Assembly (NCBI GenBank): GCA_036274115.1
Contig: DASUGI010000256.1
Span: 1 to 64,000, forward strand
Direction: 5' to 3'
DNA from: JADLHS01 sp036274115
Lineage (GTDB): Bacteria > Verrucomicrobiota > Verrucomicrobiia > Limisphaerales > JADLHS01
DNA length: 64,000 nt
Part shown: piece after piece, positions 31,793 through 40,273 of the stretch
Layout of the letters: each line of letters starts with the position of its first letter
How positions within the stretch are numbered: position 1 is the stretch's first letter
Notes under the pieces: model-generated
What the model saw: only the letters and a program-made list of their open reading frames with translations
Database searches by the model: none
What the model was told of the DNA's origin: nothing
Position numbers and translations under genes: made by a program

Positions 31793-32815
31793 GTGAACCT
31801 GCTCATTACCGGCGGCGCCGGTTTCATCGGCTCGAACTTGATCCAGCATGTCATTGACAAACCTGAGATCCAGAAACTCGTAAACCTGGATTGCCTCACC
31901 TATGCGGGACACCTGGCAAATCTGGACAAGGTGGCGAAGCATCCCAAGTACGTGTTCGAGAAAGTCGATCTTCGAGACAAAGCAGCGGTGGTGCGAGTGG
32001 TGGAGCAACACGGCATCACGCACGTGATGCATCTCGCGGCGGAGTCGCATGTGGATCGTTCCATTACCGGGCCGGGCGATTTCATCAGCACGAACATTGT
32101 CGGGACGTTCAACCTTCTGGAAGCGTGTCGCGGCTTTTGGAACGGCAAATTTGAGGACAAACGTTTTCATCACGTTTCGACGGACGAAGTCTACGGGTCG
32201 CTGGGCGCTACCGGCTACTTCACTGAAACCACGCCGTACGCGCCGAATTCGCCTTACTCGGCGAGCAAGGCCTCCAGCGACATGCTCGTGCGCGCCTACC
32301 ATCACACCTACGGGTTGAATACGGTGATTACGAATTGCTCGAACAATTACGGGCCTTATCAATTTCCGGAAAAACTCATCCCGGTCGTCATTCAGAATTG
32401 TCTTTCCCGAAAGAACATTCCTGTTTACGGCGATGGGATGAATGTTCGCGACTGGCTTTACGTGCGGGACCACGATGAAGCGCTCTGGCAGGTGCTGACG
32501 CGTGGCAAAACCGGGGAGACGTACAACATCGGCGGACACAACGAATGGGCGAATATCAACATCGTGAAGTTGATTTGTGATTTAATTGACGAGCTGTCTC
32601 CGGAATTGGGCGGCAACACGCAGAAGTTGATTACCTACGTTAAAGATCGCCCCGGGCATGATCGGCGTTACGCCATCGATGCGTCAAAACTTCAGCGCGA
32701 ACTCGGCTGGGTGCCCGCCTATACTTTTGAACGTGGCATCCGGGAAACGGTTCGCTGGTATCTCGACAACCAGGACTGGGTGAAAACGGTCATGACAAAA
32801 CCGCCGGTGGAATAG
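31793..32815 (+). CDS. rfbB: dTDP-glucose 4,6-dehydratase
   Basis: 340 residues with an N-terminal GGAGFIGSNL NAD motif, HLAAESHVDRSI, STDEVYGSLG, catalytic YSASK, TNCSNNYGPYQFPEKLIP and GDGMNVRDWLYVRDH. All are typical of RfbB/RmlB, which converts dTDP-glucose to dTDP-4-keto-6-deoxyglucose using tightly bound NAD. The start is GTG at 31793, 13 bases after the previous stop. It closes the sugar-nucleotide operon of the locus. Confidence 0.96.
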   Translation: MNLLITGGAGFIGSNLIQHVIDKPEIQKLVNLDCLTYAGHLANLDKVAKHPKYVFEKVDLRDKAAVVRVVEQHGITHVMHLAAESHVDRSITGPGDFISTNIVGTFNLLEACRGFWNGKFEDKRFHHVSTDEVYGSLGATGYFTETTPYAPNSPYSASKASSDMLVRAYHHTYGLNTVITNCSNNYGPYQFPEKLIPVVIQNCLSRKNIPVYGDGMNVRDWLYVRDHDEALWQVLTRGKTGETYNIGGHNEWANINIVKLICDLIDELSPELGGNTQKLITYVKDRPGHDRRYAIDASKLQRELGWVPAYTFERGIRETVRWYLDNQDWVKTVMTKPPVE

Positions 32816-33114
32816 GGATGGGAGATTCCCTGATCGCGCGTCCGAAGCCGTCGCGCCAGTAATTAGATTCATTGTCGGGTTAATCCCGTCCAACCACTCC
32901 CCTTATTTACGCTTGGTTGCAATGAAAGGCCGCCGTCAATTTTGAAATCACTTCCGTAATTAGCCGGACTCTACTTCCGTATTCAGCGGAGAAGTCATTG
33001 CGCTGTTGCTACTTGCAACGATTTTGAGTGAGAGAGAAGATGATTGCGCTGACAGGAAATCAGACTATGTGGGGAAGAGGTTGTATCAGAAGTAGCGGCT
33101 CATCGGATTAAAGT
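32816..33114. promoter_or_regulatory. Intergenic region with 23-bp spaced direct repeat
   Basis: This 299-base gap before the initiating sugar transferase holds no gene. Two similar motifs, ACTTCCGTAATTAGCCGG (starting at 32950) and ACTTCCGTATTCAGCGGA (starting at 32973), lie 23 bases apart, about two helical turns, which suits a regulator binding one face of the DNA. A promoter for the polymer-assembly genes is expected here, but I find no clear -35/-10. Confidence 0.4.
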
Positions 33115-33873
33115 ATGCACCAGCAGACTCAACCAAGAGACAAAGAGACAAGTGTCGGGGGAAGATTTGATAAGGGCATTCCTTATTGGAAGAGAGGACT
33201 CGATTTGGCGGTCATCGTTCTTTGCGCTCCGGCGCTCGTGGTGGTTGGCGGTTTGGTGGCAATCGTGATCAAAGCCGGATCCAAGGGGCCTGTCCTGTTT
33301 CGCCAACGGCGCGTCGGTCATCGCGGCCAACAATTCACCTGTCTGAAGTTTCGAACGATGCACGTCAATGCCGAGACCAAAACGCATCAAGGGTACACGG
33401 CCCACTTGATCAAGAGCGAAGCGCCAATGACCAAGTTGGACGCGTCCAACGATCCCAGAATTATTCCGTTTGGGTCCATTCTCCGCGCCACCGGATTGGA
33501 TGAATTGCCTCAGGTGCTGAATGTGATTCGCGGAGATATGAGCCTGGTAGGGCCACGGCCGTGTATTCCCTACGAATACGAAATGTATGAACCCTGGCAA
33601 CGCCAACGCTTTAATGCCCCTCCCGGGTTGACGGGTCTGTGGCAGGTGAGCGGGAAAAATCGGACTACGTTCACCCAAATGATCAACCTGGATATTGAGT
33701 ACTCCGAACGGGCGAGCCTCGGGCTGGACCTCAAGATCATGTTCAAAACTTTTCCGGCGCTGGTCATCCAATGTCTGGACCAGCGCGCGAGTTTGGCACG
33801 CCGCAAAGAACGCCCGGAGAATGGCAGCGCGCCGGCCGCAGTGGCGAAACCTGTCCGTCCGTTACATGTATGA
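33115..33873 (+). CDS. Initiating sugar-1-phosphate transferase (bacterial sugar transferase family)
   Basis: 252 residues, the short single-membrane-segment form (DLAVIVLCAPALVVVGGLVAIVI). It has the family's conserved blocks KFRTMHVNAE, RATGLDELPQVLNVIRGDMSLVGPRP and GLTGLWQVSGKNRTTF. It should transfer a sugar-1-phosphate to undecaprenyl phosphate and so start the repeat unit. Its stop overlaps the next gene by four bases (ATGA). Translation is from ATG 33115, without a strong ribosome binding site. Confidence 0.93.
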   Translation: MHQQTQPRDKETSVGGRFDKGIPYWKRGLDLAVIVLCAPALVVVGGLVAIVIKAGSKGPVLFRQRRVGHRGQQFTCLKFRTMHVNAETKTHQGYTAHLIKSEAPMTKLDASNDPRIIPFGSILRATGLDELPQVLNVIRGDMSLVGPRPCIPYEYEMYEPWQRQRFNAPPGLTGLWQVSGKNRTTFTQMINLDIEYSERASLGLDLKIMFKTFPALVIQCLDQRASLARRKERPENGSAPAAVAKPVRPLHV

Positions 33874-35048
33874 AATCGATCAAGAAAATCATCAAAGTTG
33901 GTGTGGTTGGTTGCGGTTATTGGGGGCCTAACCTGATCCGTAACTTGCGGCAGTCTCCTGATTGCCAGCTCAAGGTCATTTGTGATACGAGCGAGCAACG
34001 GCTCAAGCACATGCGCCGGTTGCATCAGGATGTGGCAACCAGCAACCGCTACGAAGATTTGCTCAATGACCCCGAACTGGACGCGCTGGTAATCGCGACT
34101 CCGGTGCGCTTCCACTACGACATGGCCAAAGCCGCTTTGCTGGCAGGGAAGCATGTTTTTATTGAGAAGCCAATGGCGCGCACGGTGGCCGAGGGCGAAG
34201 AACTCTGTGCCCTGGCGCAACAAAATGGGCTGGTCATCATGGTGGGACACACCTTCCTGTTCTCACCCGCCGTCCGTCGCATGAAGGAGATCATTGATTC
34301 CGGTGATATCGGCGAGGTGCAATACATTTCGGCGCGTCGTCTGAATCTGGGCTTGTTCCAGAAAGACATTAATGTGGCTTGGGACCTCGCGCCGCACGAT
34401 ATTTCGATCATCCTCCACTTGTTGGACGAGCATCCGACTGCCGTTTCATGCCAGGGCAGCAGTCACGTGAATCGCAGCATCGAAGACGTCACAATGATGT
34501 ATCTCACGTTCAAAAAGAACCGTTGCGCGTTCATTCAGAACAGCTGGCTGGATCCGAAGAAGGTGCGCCAGATGACGGTGGTGGGCTCGCGCCGAATGAT
34601 CATCTACGATGACACCGAGCCGTTGGAAAAGCTGAAGATTTACGATGCCCGCGTGGAAGTGCCGCCGCATTATGACTCGTTTGCGGAATTCACTTACTCG
34701 TATCACTACGGTGACGCGTACGTTCCGTACATCAAACAGGACGAGCCGTTGAAGCTGGAATGTCAGCATTTCCTGGATTGTATCCGGGGCGAGGCAACGC
34801 CGATCACGGGGGGAGCGCAAGGTTTGGAAGTGGTTCGAATTCTCGAAGCCTCAAATCACTCGCTCAAGCAGCATGGTCAGGCGATCAGTCTTGGCCTGCC
34901 GGCTCATTCAGCGAATGGTGAATCAATCCGGCACACCAATGGCAATGGTAAGAGCAATGGCCATAACGGAAACGGCCATGGCAACGGGAACGGACACAAT
35001 CAGGGCGTGGTGATTCCGACCGGCTCACGGAGTGTGTTGGCGGCGTGA
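33870..35048 (+). CDS. Gfo/Idh/MocA oxidoreductase, WbpB/WlbA-like
   Basis: 392 residues from the ATG at 33870. The Rossmann GVVGCGYWGPNLIRNL and EKPMARTVAEGEEL (Gfo/Idh EKP motif) are clear. In O-antigen loci this family includes WbpB/WlbA, which oxidises C3 of UDP-GlcNAc-uronic acid on the route to 2,3-diacetamido sugars. The hexapeptide acetyltransferase next door matches that pathway. The C-terminal 25-30 residues are a low-complexity Asn/Gly/His-rich tail (HNGNGHGNGNGHNQ) outside the catalytic fold. It overlaps both neighbours by four bases. Confidence 0.88.
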   Translation: MKSIKKIIKVGVVGCGYWGPNLIRNLRQSPDCQLKVICDTSEQRLKHMRRLHQDVATSNRYEDLLNDPELDALVIATPVRFHYDMAKAALLAGKHVFIEKPMARTVAEGEELCALAQQNGLVIMVGHTFLFSPAVRRMKEIIDSGDIGEVQYISARRLNLGLFQKDINVAWDLAPHDISIILHLLDEHPTAVSCQGSSHVNRSIEDVTMMYLTFKKNRCAFIQNSWLDPKKVRQMTVVGSRRMIIYDDTEPLEKLKIYDARVEVPPHYDSFAEFTYSYHYGDAYVPYIKQDEPLKLECQHFLDCIRGEATPITGGAQGLEVVRILEASNHSLKQHGQAISLGLPAHSANGESIRHTNGNGKSNGHNGNGHGNGNGHNQGVVIPTGSRSVLAA

Positions 35049-35551
35049 GTGCGGATCAGCTTTACCAGCGCATCGCCCCGGATGTGAAACTTGGCCAGCG
35101 GGTCAAGGTCTTCGCCTTCACGAATCTTTACGGGTGCACGGTGGGAGACGATTCCAAGATTGGCACCTTCGTCGAGATTCAGAAGGGCGCCCGGGTCGGT
35201 GCGCGGTGCAAAGTTTCAAGTCACACTTTCATTTGCGAAGGTGTGACCCTTGAGGACGAAGTGTTCATCGGACACGGCGTTACCTTCATCAATGATCGTT
35301 TTCCGCGGTCCACCAATGCGGACGGAAAACTGCAAACTGAAGCCGATTGGAATTGCGTCGGCACCCTCGTGAAACGAGGCGCGTCCATTGGTTCGGGCGC
35401 GACGATTCTGTGTGGGGTTACAATTGGTGAACGGGCCATTGTTGGCGCTGGCAGTGTGGTGACCAGGGATGTTCCAGAGGGTACCGTCGTGGCGGGGAAT
35501 CCTGCACGGGTACTGCGCCGCACGGAAGGTGCGGGGACCAAGGCGGAGTGA
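35045..35551 (+). CDS. Left-handed beta-helix N-acetyltransferase, WbpD-like
   Basis: 168 residues made of hexapeptide repeats (GASIGSGATILCGVTIGERAIVGAGSVVTRDV). The pattern CEGVTLEDEVFIGHGVTFINDRFPRS resembles WbpD/WlbB-type acetyltransferases, which N-acetylate the 3-amino group of the uronic-acid precursor using acetyl-CoA. It starts at GTG 35045 overlapping the oxidoreductase stop. A UDP-GlcNAc 6-dehydrogenase (WbpA) and an aminotransferase (WbpE) needed for that route are not seen in this window. Confidence 0.88.
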   Translation: MSADQLYQRIAPDVKLGQRVKVFAFTNLYGCTVGDDSKIGTFVEIQKGARVGARCKVSSHTFICEGVTLEDEVFIGHGVTFINDRFPRSTNADGKLQTEADWNCVGTLVKRGASIGSGATILCGVTIGERAIVGAGSVVTRDVPEGTVVAGNPARVLRRTEGAGTKAE

Positions 35552-35718
35552 TTTTCAAGTCCCTTTTTCAAAGTGGACAAGGAGGCGGTGGCTGGGAAGC
35601 GAGCACGAAAGTTTTTTGTGCGTGCTATTGCTGACAAATTGTTCGGACAATTGTCGGTAGTCTTTGGTTGAACGACTTTGCTGACGCCGGTATCGGATTT
35701 GAGTAAGACTTTATTTGC

Positions 35719-37965
35719 ATGAGTTCGGGTACGCCCCACGAGCCGCGGCCGGAAGCTGCTTCCAATACGGGAGCCGTTGTGGACGACGTGCTGTACACGG
35801 TTTTTCGGCACAAGTGGCTGATCATTTCGTTTGTGATTCTGGGCCTCATTGCAGCCGGCCTCGTGCGGTTGGTAAAGCCACCGTTGTACAAGTCGGAAGC
35901 CAAGGTCTCCGTGAAGTATGTCATGCAGACGGGAGCCGGGCCCACCGGCCCGGATACCCAGGTGAGTGCGCTTGGTTTGGGCGGTCAGGAGATCATGGAC
36001 GCTGAGGTCCAGCTCATCAACAGTCTGGACACCGCGCTCATCGTGGCAACAAACGTTGGTCCGGAAAAGATTCTCGCGAAGAAGGGTGGAGGGAATCATC
36101 CCATTGTTGCCGCCGGCGTGGTTCGAGATGGACTCCTGGTGCCCACTCCGTACAGCGCCACCATTTCCCTGACCTTCAAGCATCCGGATGAAACCGTCGT
36201 TCAGCCGGTTCTGGATGCGGTGATCAAAACCTACATGCGCCGCCATATGCAAATGCGCGCCGAGAGCGACCAGGAGGATCATTTTCGGCAACAATTGGAT
36301 GAATCGGGAAAGAAGATCGATGAGCTGGATGCTGAACTGAAAAAGCTCAAATCAGAAGCAGGGGTGCCCGACATGCCTGAGGCCAAAAAGTCTTACCAAC
36401 GGCATATCTCCAAGCTGGAGGATGAACTCTTTGAAGCTCAGTCCAAACTCTCGCAGCGCGAGGCTCTCTATGGCGAATGGCTGGCTGATTCCACCAATGC
36501 TACGGCTTCGACGGTGCCTCCGGAAATCGTTGACGAATACCGTGACACTGCCAAGCGTGTGGACGAATACCGGAAACAGGTCCGAAAACGTCTCGAGGAG
36601 GTGACGGGTTTTCATCCCGACGTGATTCGTCTGAACCAACAAATTACAAACTTGACGGGGCGAATAAAGGAGCTCGAGAAGCAATATGGTCCGATGGCGA
36701 GCCTGGGTTTGGCCATTGGAACCGTGGGCACGGGCGGTACCAACGAAAGTGCAGTCACTATCTCCACCGCGTTGGCGGACATGAAGTTGCTCAAACGCAC
36801 GGTGGAGAGCGTTAGTAATCAACTCGCCATCGTTAAAGCCGAAGCGTTTCGCTTGATGGATTACGAGAGACAGATAACCGAGCTGGAGCGACGGCGCACG
36901 ACGGAGCAAAAGAAATTCGATTCTACGCAAGCAAGGCTTGAACAGGCGCTTCAAGCCGACTCGAATGCGCCCGGCCGCGTGCTCGGAATGTATTTGACCC
37001 AAAGCCCCACTCCAGCAGGTCCTGACATGAAGAAGCTGCTCAAGCTGGTCGGAATGGCTTTCGGTGGTTGTGTCGGTCTGGGATTCGGTCTCGCCTTTCT
37101 CATTGATATGGTTCTTGATCGGACGCTTCGTCGGCGCCAGGACATCGTGAAATTTCTACACGTGCCGGTATTTCTCACCATTCCCGACACGAGTTGGCGG
37201 CGCCGGATCTATTTTCCATGGCTCCAGTTGAATGGGGATGGCAAATACCTTCCGGAGGATGAAATCCTTGACGAAGGGTCGGCTCCGCCTTCCGAAATGG
37301 CGGTCGCCGAATGGAATCCCTCCAATCATCTGGGTTTGCATGTCGAAGGTCTTCGCGAACGCTTGATTACTTATTTTGAAGTTAATGACCTCACCCACAA
37401 ACCCAGACTGGTCGGTGTGACTTCGTGTGACCACGCGGCCGGGGTATCGACTCTGGCCAGTGGACTGGCAGCGTCGCTCTCCAAGACCGGTGATGGCAGT
37501 GCGCTGCTCGTTGACATGAACACAGCCGATGGTCGAACGCACTCGTTTTACCGAGGCAAGCCGGGTTGCGGTCCCTCTGAGGCCGAGATTCAGTTGAATG
37601 GTGATGAAGCCGAGTCGAAAGAGGTATTTGTCCAGGGGTTGCCACTGGCAAAAGTTTCACCAGAGCAACGAAAGCAAGACCGGTTGGCGAAGCTCTTGCC
37701 GCCGAGCTTCAATCACTTGGTGCCAAAGCTCAAGGCAACGGAATACGACTACATCGTTTTCGACATGCCTCGCGTGTCTCCGCGAAGTGTCACGCCACGG
37801 TTGTCGGGTCAGATGGATGTGGTGTTGATGGTGATTGAATCGGAGCGTACCGGACAGCAGCGCGCGAGCCGGGCCATGGCCTTAATGAGGGAAGCTCGCG
37901 CCACCGTTGTGGCCGTCTTGAATAAATGTCGCAATTATGTTCCGGCCCGTCTCGCTAATGACTGA
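35719..37965 (+). CDS. Wzz/GumC-type polysaccharide co-polymerase with degenerate P-loop
   Basis: 748 residues: TM1 about 31-52 (KWLIISFVILGLIAAGLV), a long periplasmic part with coiled coils (about 190-260, 290-440), TM2 about 440-463, then a BY-kinase-like cytoplasmic domain. The P-loop region reads CDHAAGVSTLASGLAA; the lysine of the usual GKST is a valine, and a Tyr-rich C-terminal cluster is absent. Walker A' (ALLVDMN) and B (YIVFDMP) are still recognisable. It probably sets polymer length without tyrosine-kinase activity. It follows the acetyltransferase by 167 bases. Confidence 0.9.
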   Translation: MSSGTPHEPRPEAASNTGAVVDDVLYTVFRHKWLIISFVILGLIAAGLVRLVKPPLYKSEAKVSVKYVMQTGAGPTGPDTQVSALGLGGQEIMDAEVQLINSLDTALIVATNVGPEKILAKKGGGNHPIVAAGVVRDGLLVPTPYSATISLTFKHPDETVVQPVLDAVIKTYMRRHMQMRAESDQEDHFRQQLDESGKKIDELDAELKKLKSEAGVPDMPEAKKSYQRHISKLEDELFEAQSKLSQREALYGEWLADSTNATASTVPPEIVDEYRDTAKRVDEYRKQVRKRLEEVTGFHPDVIRLNQQITNLTGRIKELEKQYGPMASLGLAIGTVGTGGTNESAVTISTALADMKLLKRTVESVSNQLAIVKAEAFRLMDYERQITELERRRTTEQKKFDSTQARLEQALQADSNAPGRVLGMYLTQSPTPAGPDMKKLLKLVGMAFGGCVGLGFGLAFLIDMVLDRTLRRRQDIVKFLHVPVFLTIPDTSWRRRIYFPWLQLNGDGKYLPEDEILDEGSAPPSEMAVAEWNPSNHLGLHVEGLRERLITYFEVNDLTHKPRLVGVTSCDHAAGVSTLASGLAASLSKTGDGSALLVDMNTADGRTHSFYRGKPGCGPSEAEIQLNGDEAESKEVFVQGLPLAKVSPEQRKQDRLAKLLPPSFNHLVPKLKATEYDYIVFDMPRVSPRSVTPRLSGQMDVVLMVIESERTGQQRASRAMALMREARATVVAVLNKCRNYVPARLAND

Positions 37966-38060
37966 GGGCCGGTAACTCTATCGGTACTCAGGTTGCTGCA
38001 AGTACTTGTAATTTTATTTGGCTTTTCAACTCCGTCGGAATTTGTCGCTGGAGGTTTGGC

Positions 38061-38135
38061 ATGACTGAAGAGGTGCAGTTGGAACGGTTGCTCGCGGCAG
38101 TTGCGAAGCGACGGGGACGAAGTCTGCATTTGTGA
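38061..38135 (+). CDS. Short coupled leader ORF, 24 codons
   Basis: This ORF encodes a basic, Leu-rich 24-residue peptide. It has a strong GGAGG ribosome binding site six to seven bases before ATG 38061. Its TGA stop (38133-38135) overlaps the GTG start (38132) of the following glycosyltransferase in a GTGA junction. The GTG has no ribosome binding site of its own nearby, so translation of the small ORF may deliver ribosomes to the glycosyltransferase. No domain is recognisable; the peptide itself may have no function. Confidence 0.5.
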   Translation: MTEEVQLERLLAAVAKRRGRSLHL

Positions 38136-39385
38136 AATCAACATCCGTGAACGATTCGCTCGATTCCAAAAGTCATGGCCTGCGAGGCAAGCGGGTCGCA
38201 GTGCTTGTCTTCTCACATTACCCGAGCGATCCGCGCCCGCGCCGTGAAGCCGAGACAATGGCGCAAGAAGGCGCGGAAGTTGACGTCATTTCGCTGGAGC
38301 AGAATCCCGGTGACCTGCGGCGAGAGACCTGCAATGGAATTAATGTGTTCCGCGTGCCCTTGAGACACTGGCGCGGCGGAAAGCTGTCCTACATGTTTCA
38401 GTACGGGTCGTTCATTCTCGCATGCTTCTTCACCATAACGTTTCGCCATTTGCGGCGACGGTACGATCTGGTTCATGTGCATAACATGCCGGATGTGCTT
38501 GTGTTCAGTGCGATCGTGCCGCGGCTGCTAGGTGCGAAGGTGATTTTGGATCTGCATGATCCCATGCCGGAACTGATGATGAGTATTTACGGGTTGCGCG
38601 AAGACTCTGTTGGCGTGCGTCTGATGAAGGTGTTGGAGCGATGGAGTATTCGATGTGCCCACCTTGTGCTGACCCCCAACATTGCGTTCCAAAAACTCTT
38701 TATTGCGCGAGGTTGCCCGCCCCAAAAGCTGCGGGTGATCATGAACTCTCCCGATGAAGGGATTTTTCCGTGCCGGGATTTGGCGACGGTCGGAACTCAG
38801 AACGGTCATCCCGGCCGGCCGCTGACGGTGATGTACCACGGCGCGATTGTGGAACGTCACGGACTGGATATTGCCGTTGCTGCTTTCAAATCAGTCATTG
38901 CCGACATCCCGAATGCGGAGCTCCATATTTTTGGCCGGCGCACGCCGTTTCTTGATCAGGTTCTGGAACAGGTAAAAAAGCTGGGGCTGGACCATGCGGT
39001 GAAGTATCACGGGCCAAAATCGTTGGAGCAGATTGTCAAAGCGATTGACGCGTGCGACCTGGGCGTCATTCCCAATCGCGGAAGTGTATTTACTGAGATC
39101 AACATGCCCACGCGGATTTTTGAGTATTTGGCGCGTGGCAAGGCCGTGATTGCACCGCGCACTTCAGGCATTCAGGACTATTTCAGCGGTGAGGAGATCG
39201 CTTTTTTCCAGCCGGGTGATGAACCTGATTTGGCTGAGAAGATCAAGACGCTGCTTAAGGATGCGGCCAGGACCCGGGAGTTGGTCTGCCGCGGCCAGGC
39301 GGTGTATCGGGCGCATCGTTGGAGTGAGGAACGGAAGAGCTTCTTGCAGGGAACTTCTGCATTGCTGGCTCGCAACGGCGCGTAG
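38132..39385 (+). CDS. Family 4 glycosyltransferase
   Basis: 417 residues with a GT-B fold: an N-terminal acceptor domain (VAVLVFSHYPSDPRPRREAETM) and a C-terminal donor domain with the GT4 signature RIFEYLARGKAVIAPRTSGIQDYF (ExxxxGxxV-like). It starts at GTG 38132, overlapping the short leader ORF. The sugar donor cannot be deduced. It probably extends the lipid-linked repeat unit at the inner face of the inner membrane. Confidence 0.9.
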   Translation: MKSTSVNDSLDSKSHGLRGKRVAVLVFSHYPSDPRPRREAETMAQEGAEVDVISLEQNPGDLRRETCNGINVFRVPLRHWRGGKLSYMFQYGSFILACFFTITFRHLRRRYDLVHVHNMPDVLVFSAIVPRLLGAKVILDLHDPMPELMMSIYGLREDSVGVRLMKVLERWSIRCAHLVLTPNIAFQKLFIARGCPPQKLRVIMNSPDEGIFPCRDLATVGTQNGHPGRPLTVMYHGAIVERHGLDIAVAAFKSVIADIPNAELHIFGRRTPFLDQVLEQVKKLGLDHAVKYHGPKSLEQIVKAIDACDLGVIPNRGSVFTEINMPTRIFEYLARGKAVIAPRTSGIQDYFSGEEIAFFQPGDEPDLAEKIKTLLKDAARTRELVCRGQAVYRAHRWSEERKSFLQGTSALLARNGA

Positions 39386-39392
39386 GCTAAGC

Positions 39393-40268
39393 ATGCTCAC
39401 CGGCTACGTAATCATCACTCCGGCCCACAACGAGGCGGCCCTGATCGCCCAGACGGCGGAATCAATGGCGGCGCAAACGGTCCGGCCCTTGAAGTGGGTG
39501 GTCGTGAACGACGCGTCCACGGACCGCACCAGGGAATTGATTGAGGCCAAGGCAGGGCGACATTCCTTCATTGAGGTAGTGAATCTGGAACGGGCGGCCG
39601 GGCGGCATTTTGGAAACAAGGTCCGCGCCTTCAACGCGGGACTGGATCGCGTCAAGCATCTCGACTTCGCGTTTGTCGGCAATCTTGATGCCGACATGAC
39701 ACTTGAGCCCACGTACTTTGAGGAACTCCTCAAAAGATTTGCCGCTGATCCGAAGCTCGGCCTGGCGGGTGGCATGGTTCACACCACAGTCGGCGACCGG
39801 TTTGTGAGCCAGAATGTGGCCTTGGACAGTGTGGCTGGCGCCGTGCAGTTATTTCGTCGTGAGTGTTTCGAAAGGATCGGCGGCTATCAACCGATGCCCG
39901 GCGGCGGAATTGACTCCGCAGCGGAGATTGCCGCACGCATGCATGGGTGGCGGACGAGGACTTTCCCGGAACTCCGCACCCTGGAGCACCGGTTGACTGG
40001 CACGGCCAACGCCAGTCCGCTCGGCGCGTGCGTGAAGTTGGGGCGGCGCATGTATTCGCTTGGATACAGCCCGGTGTTTTTCTGTTTGCGCTGCCTGTAT
40101 CGAATTTCCCAGCCCCCGCGGTTGATCGGCTCCGGCGCGTTACTGTATGGCTACTTTTCGGATGCTTTGCGATGGAAGCCCCAGGCAGTCTCGCCCGAAG
40201 TGGTGCGCTTCTTGAGAAAAGAGCAACACGGGAAACTGAAGCGGATGCTTAGGTTGGGAAGTGTCTGA
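39393..40268 (+). CDS. Family 2 glycosyltransferase
   Basis: About 291 residues from ATG 39393, seven bases after the previous stop. Features are a GT-A fold opening VIITPAHNEAALIAQTAESM, the metal-binding GNLDADMTL (DxD) and GGGIDSAAEIAARMHGWRTRTFPEL. The C-terminus lacks clear membrane helices. It ends five bases before asnB, so the two are co-transcribed. Donor and acceptor unknown. Confidence 0.9.
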   Translation: MLTGYVIITPAHNEAALIAQTAESMAAQTVRPLKWVVVNDASTDRTRELIEAKAGRHSFIEVVNLERAAGRHFGNKVRAFNAGLDRVKHLDFAFVGNLDADMTLEPTYFEELLKRFAADPKLGLAGGMVHTTVGDRFVSQNVALDSVAGAVQLFRRECFERIGGYQPMPGGGIDSAAEIAARMHGWRTRTFPELRTLEHRLTGTANASPLGACVKLGRRMYSLGYSPVFFCLRCLYRISQPPRLIGSGALLYGYFSDALRWKPQAVSPEVVRFLRKEQHGKLKRMLRLGSV

Positions 40269-40273
40269 ACGTT

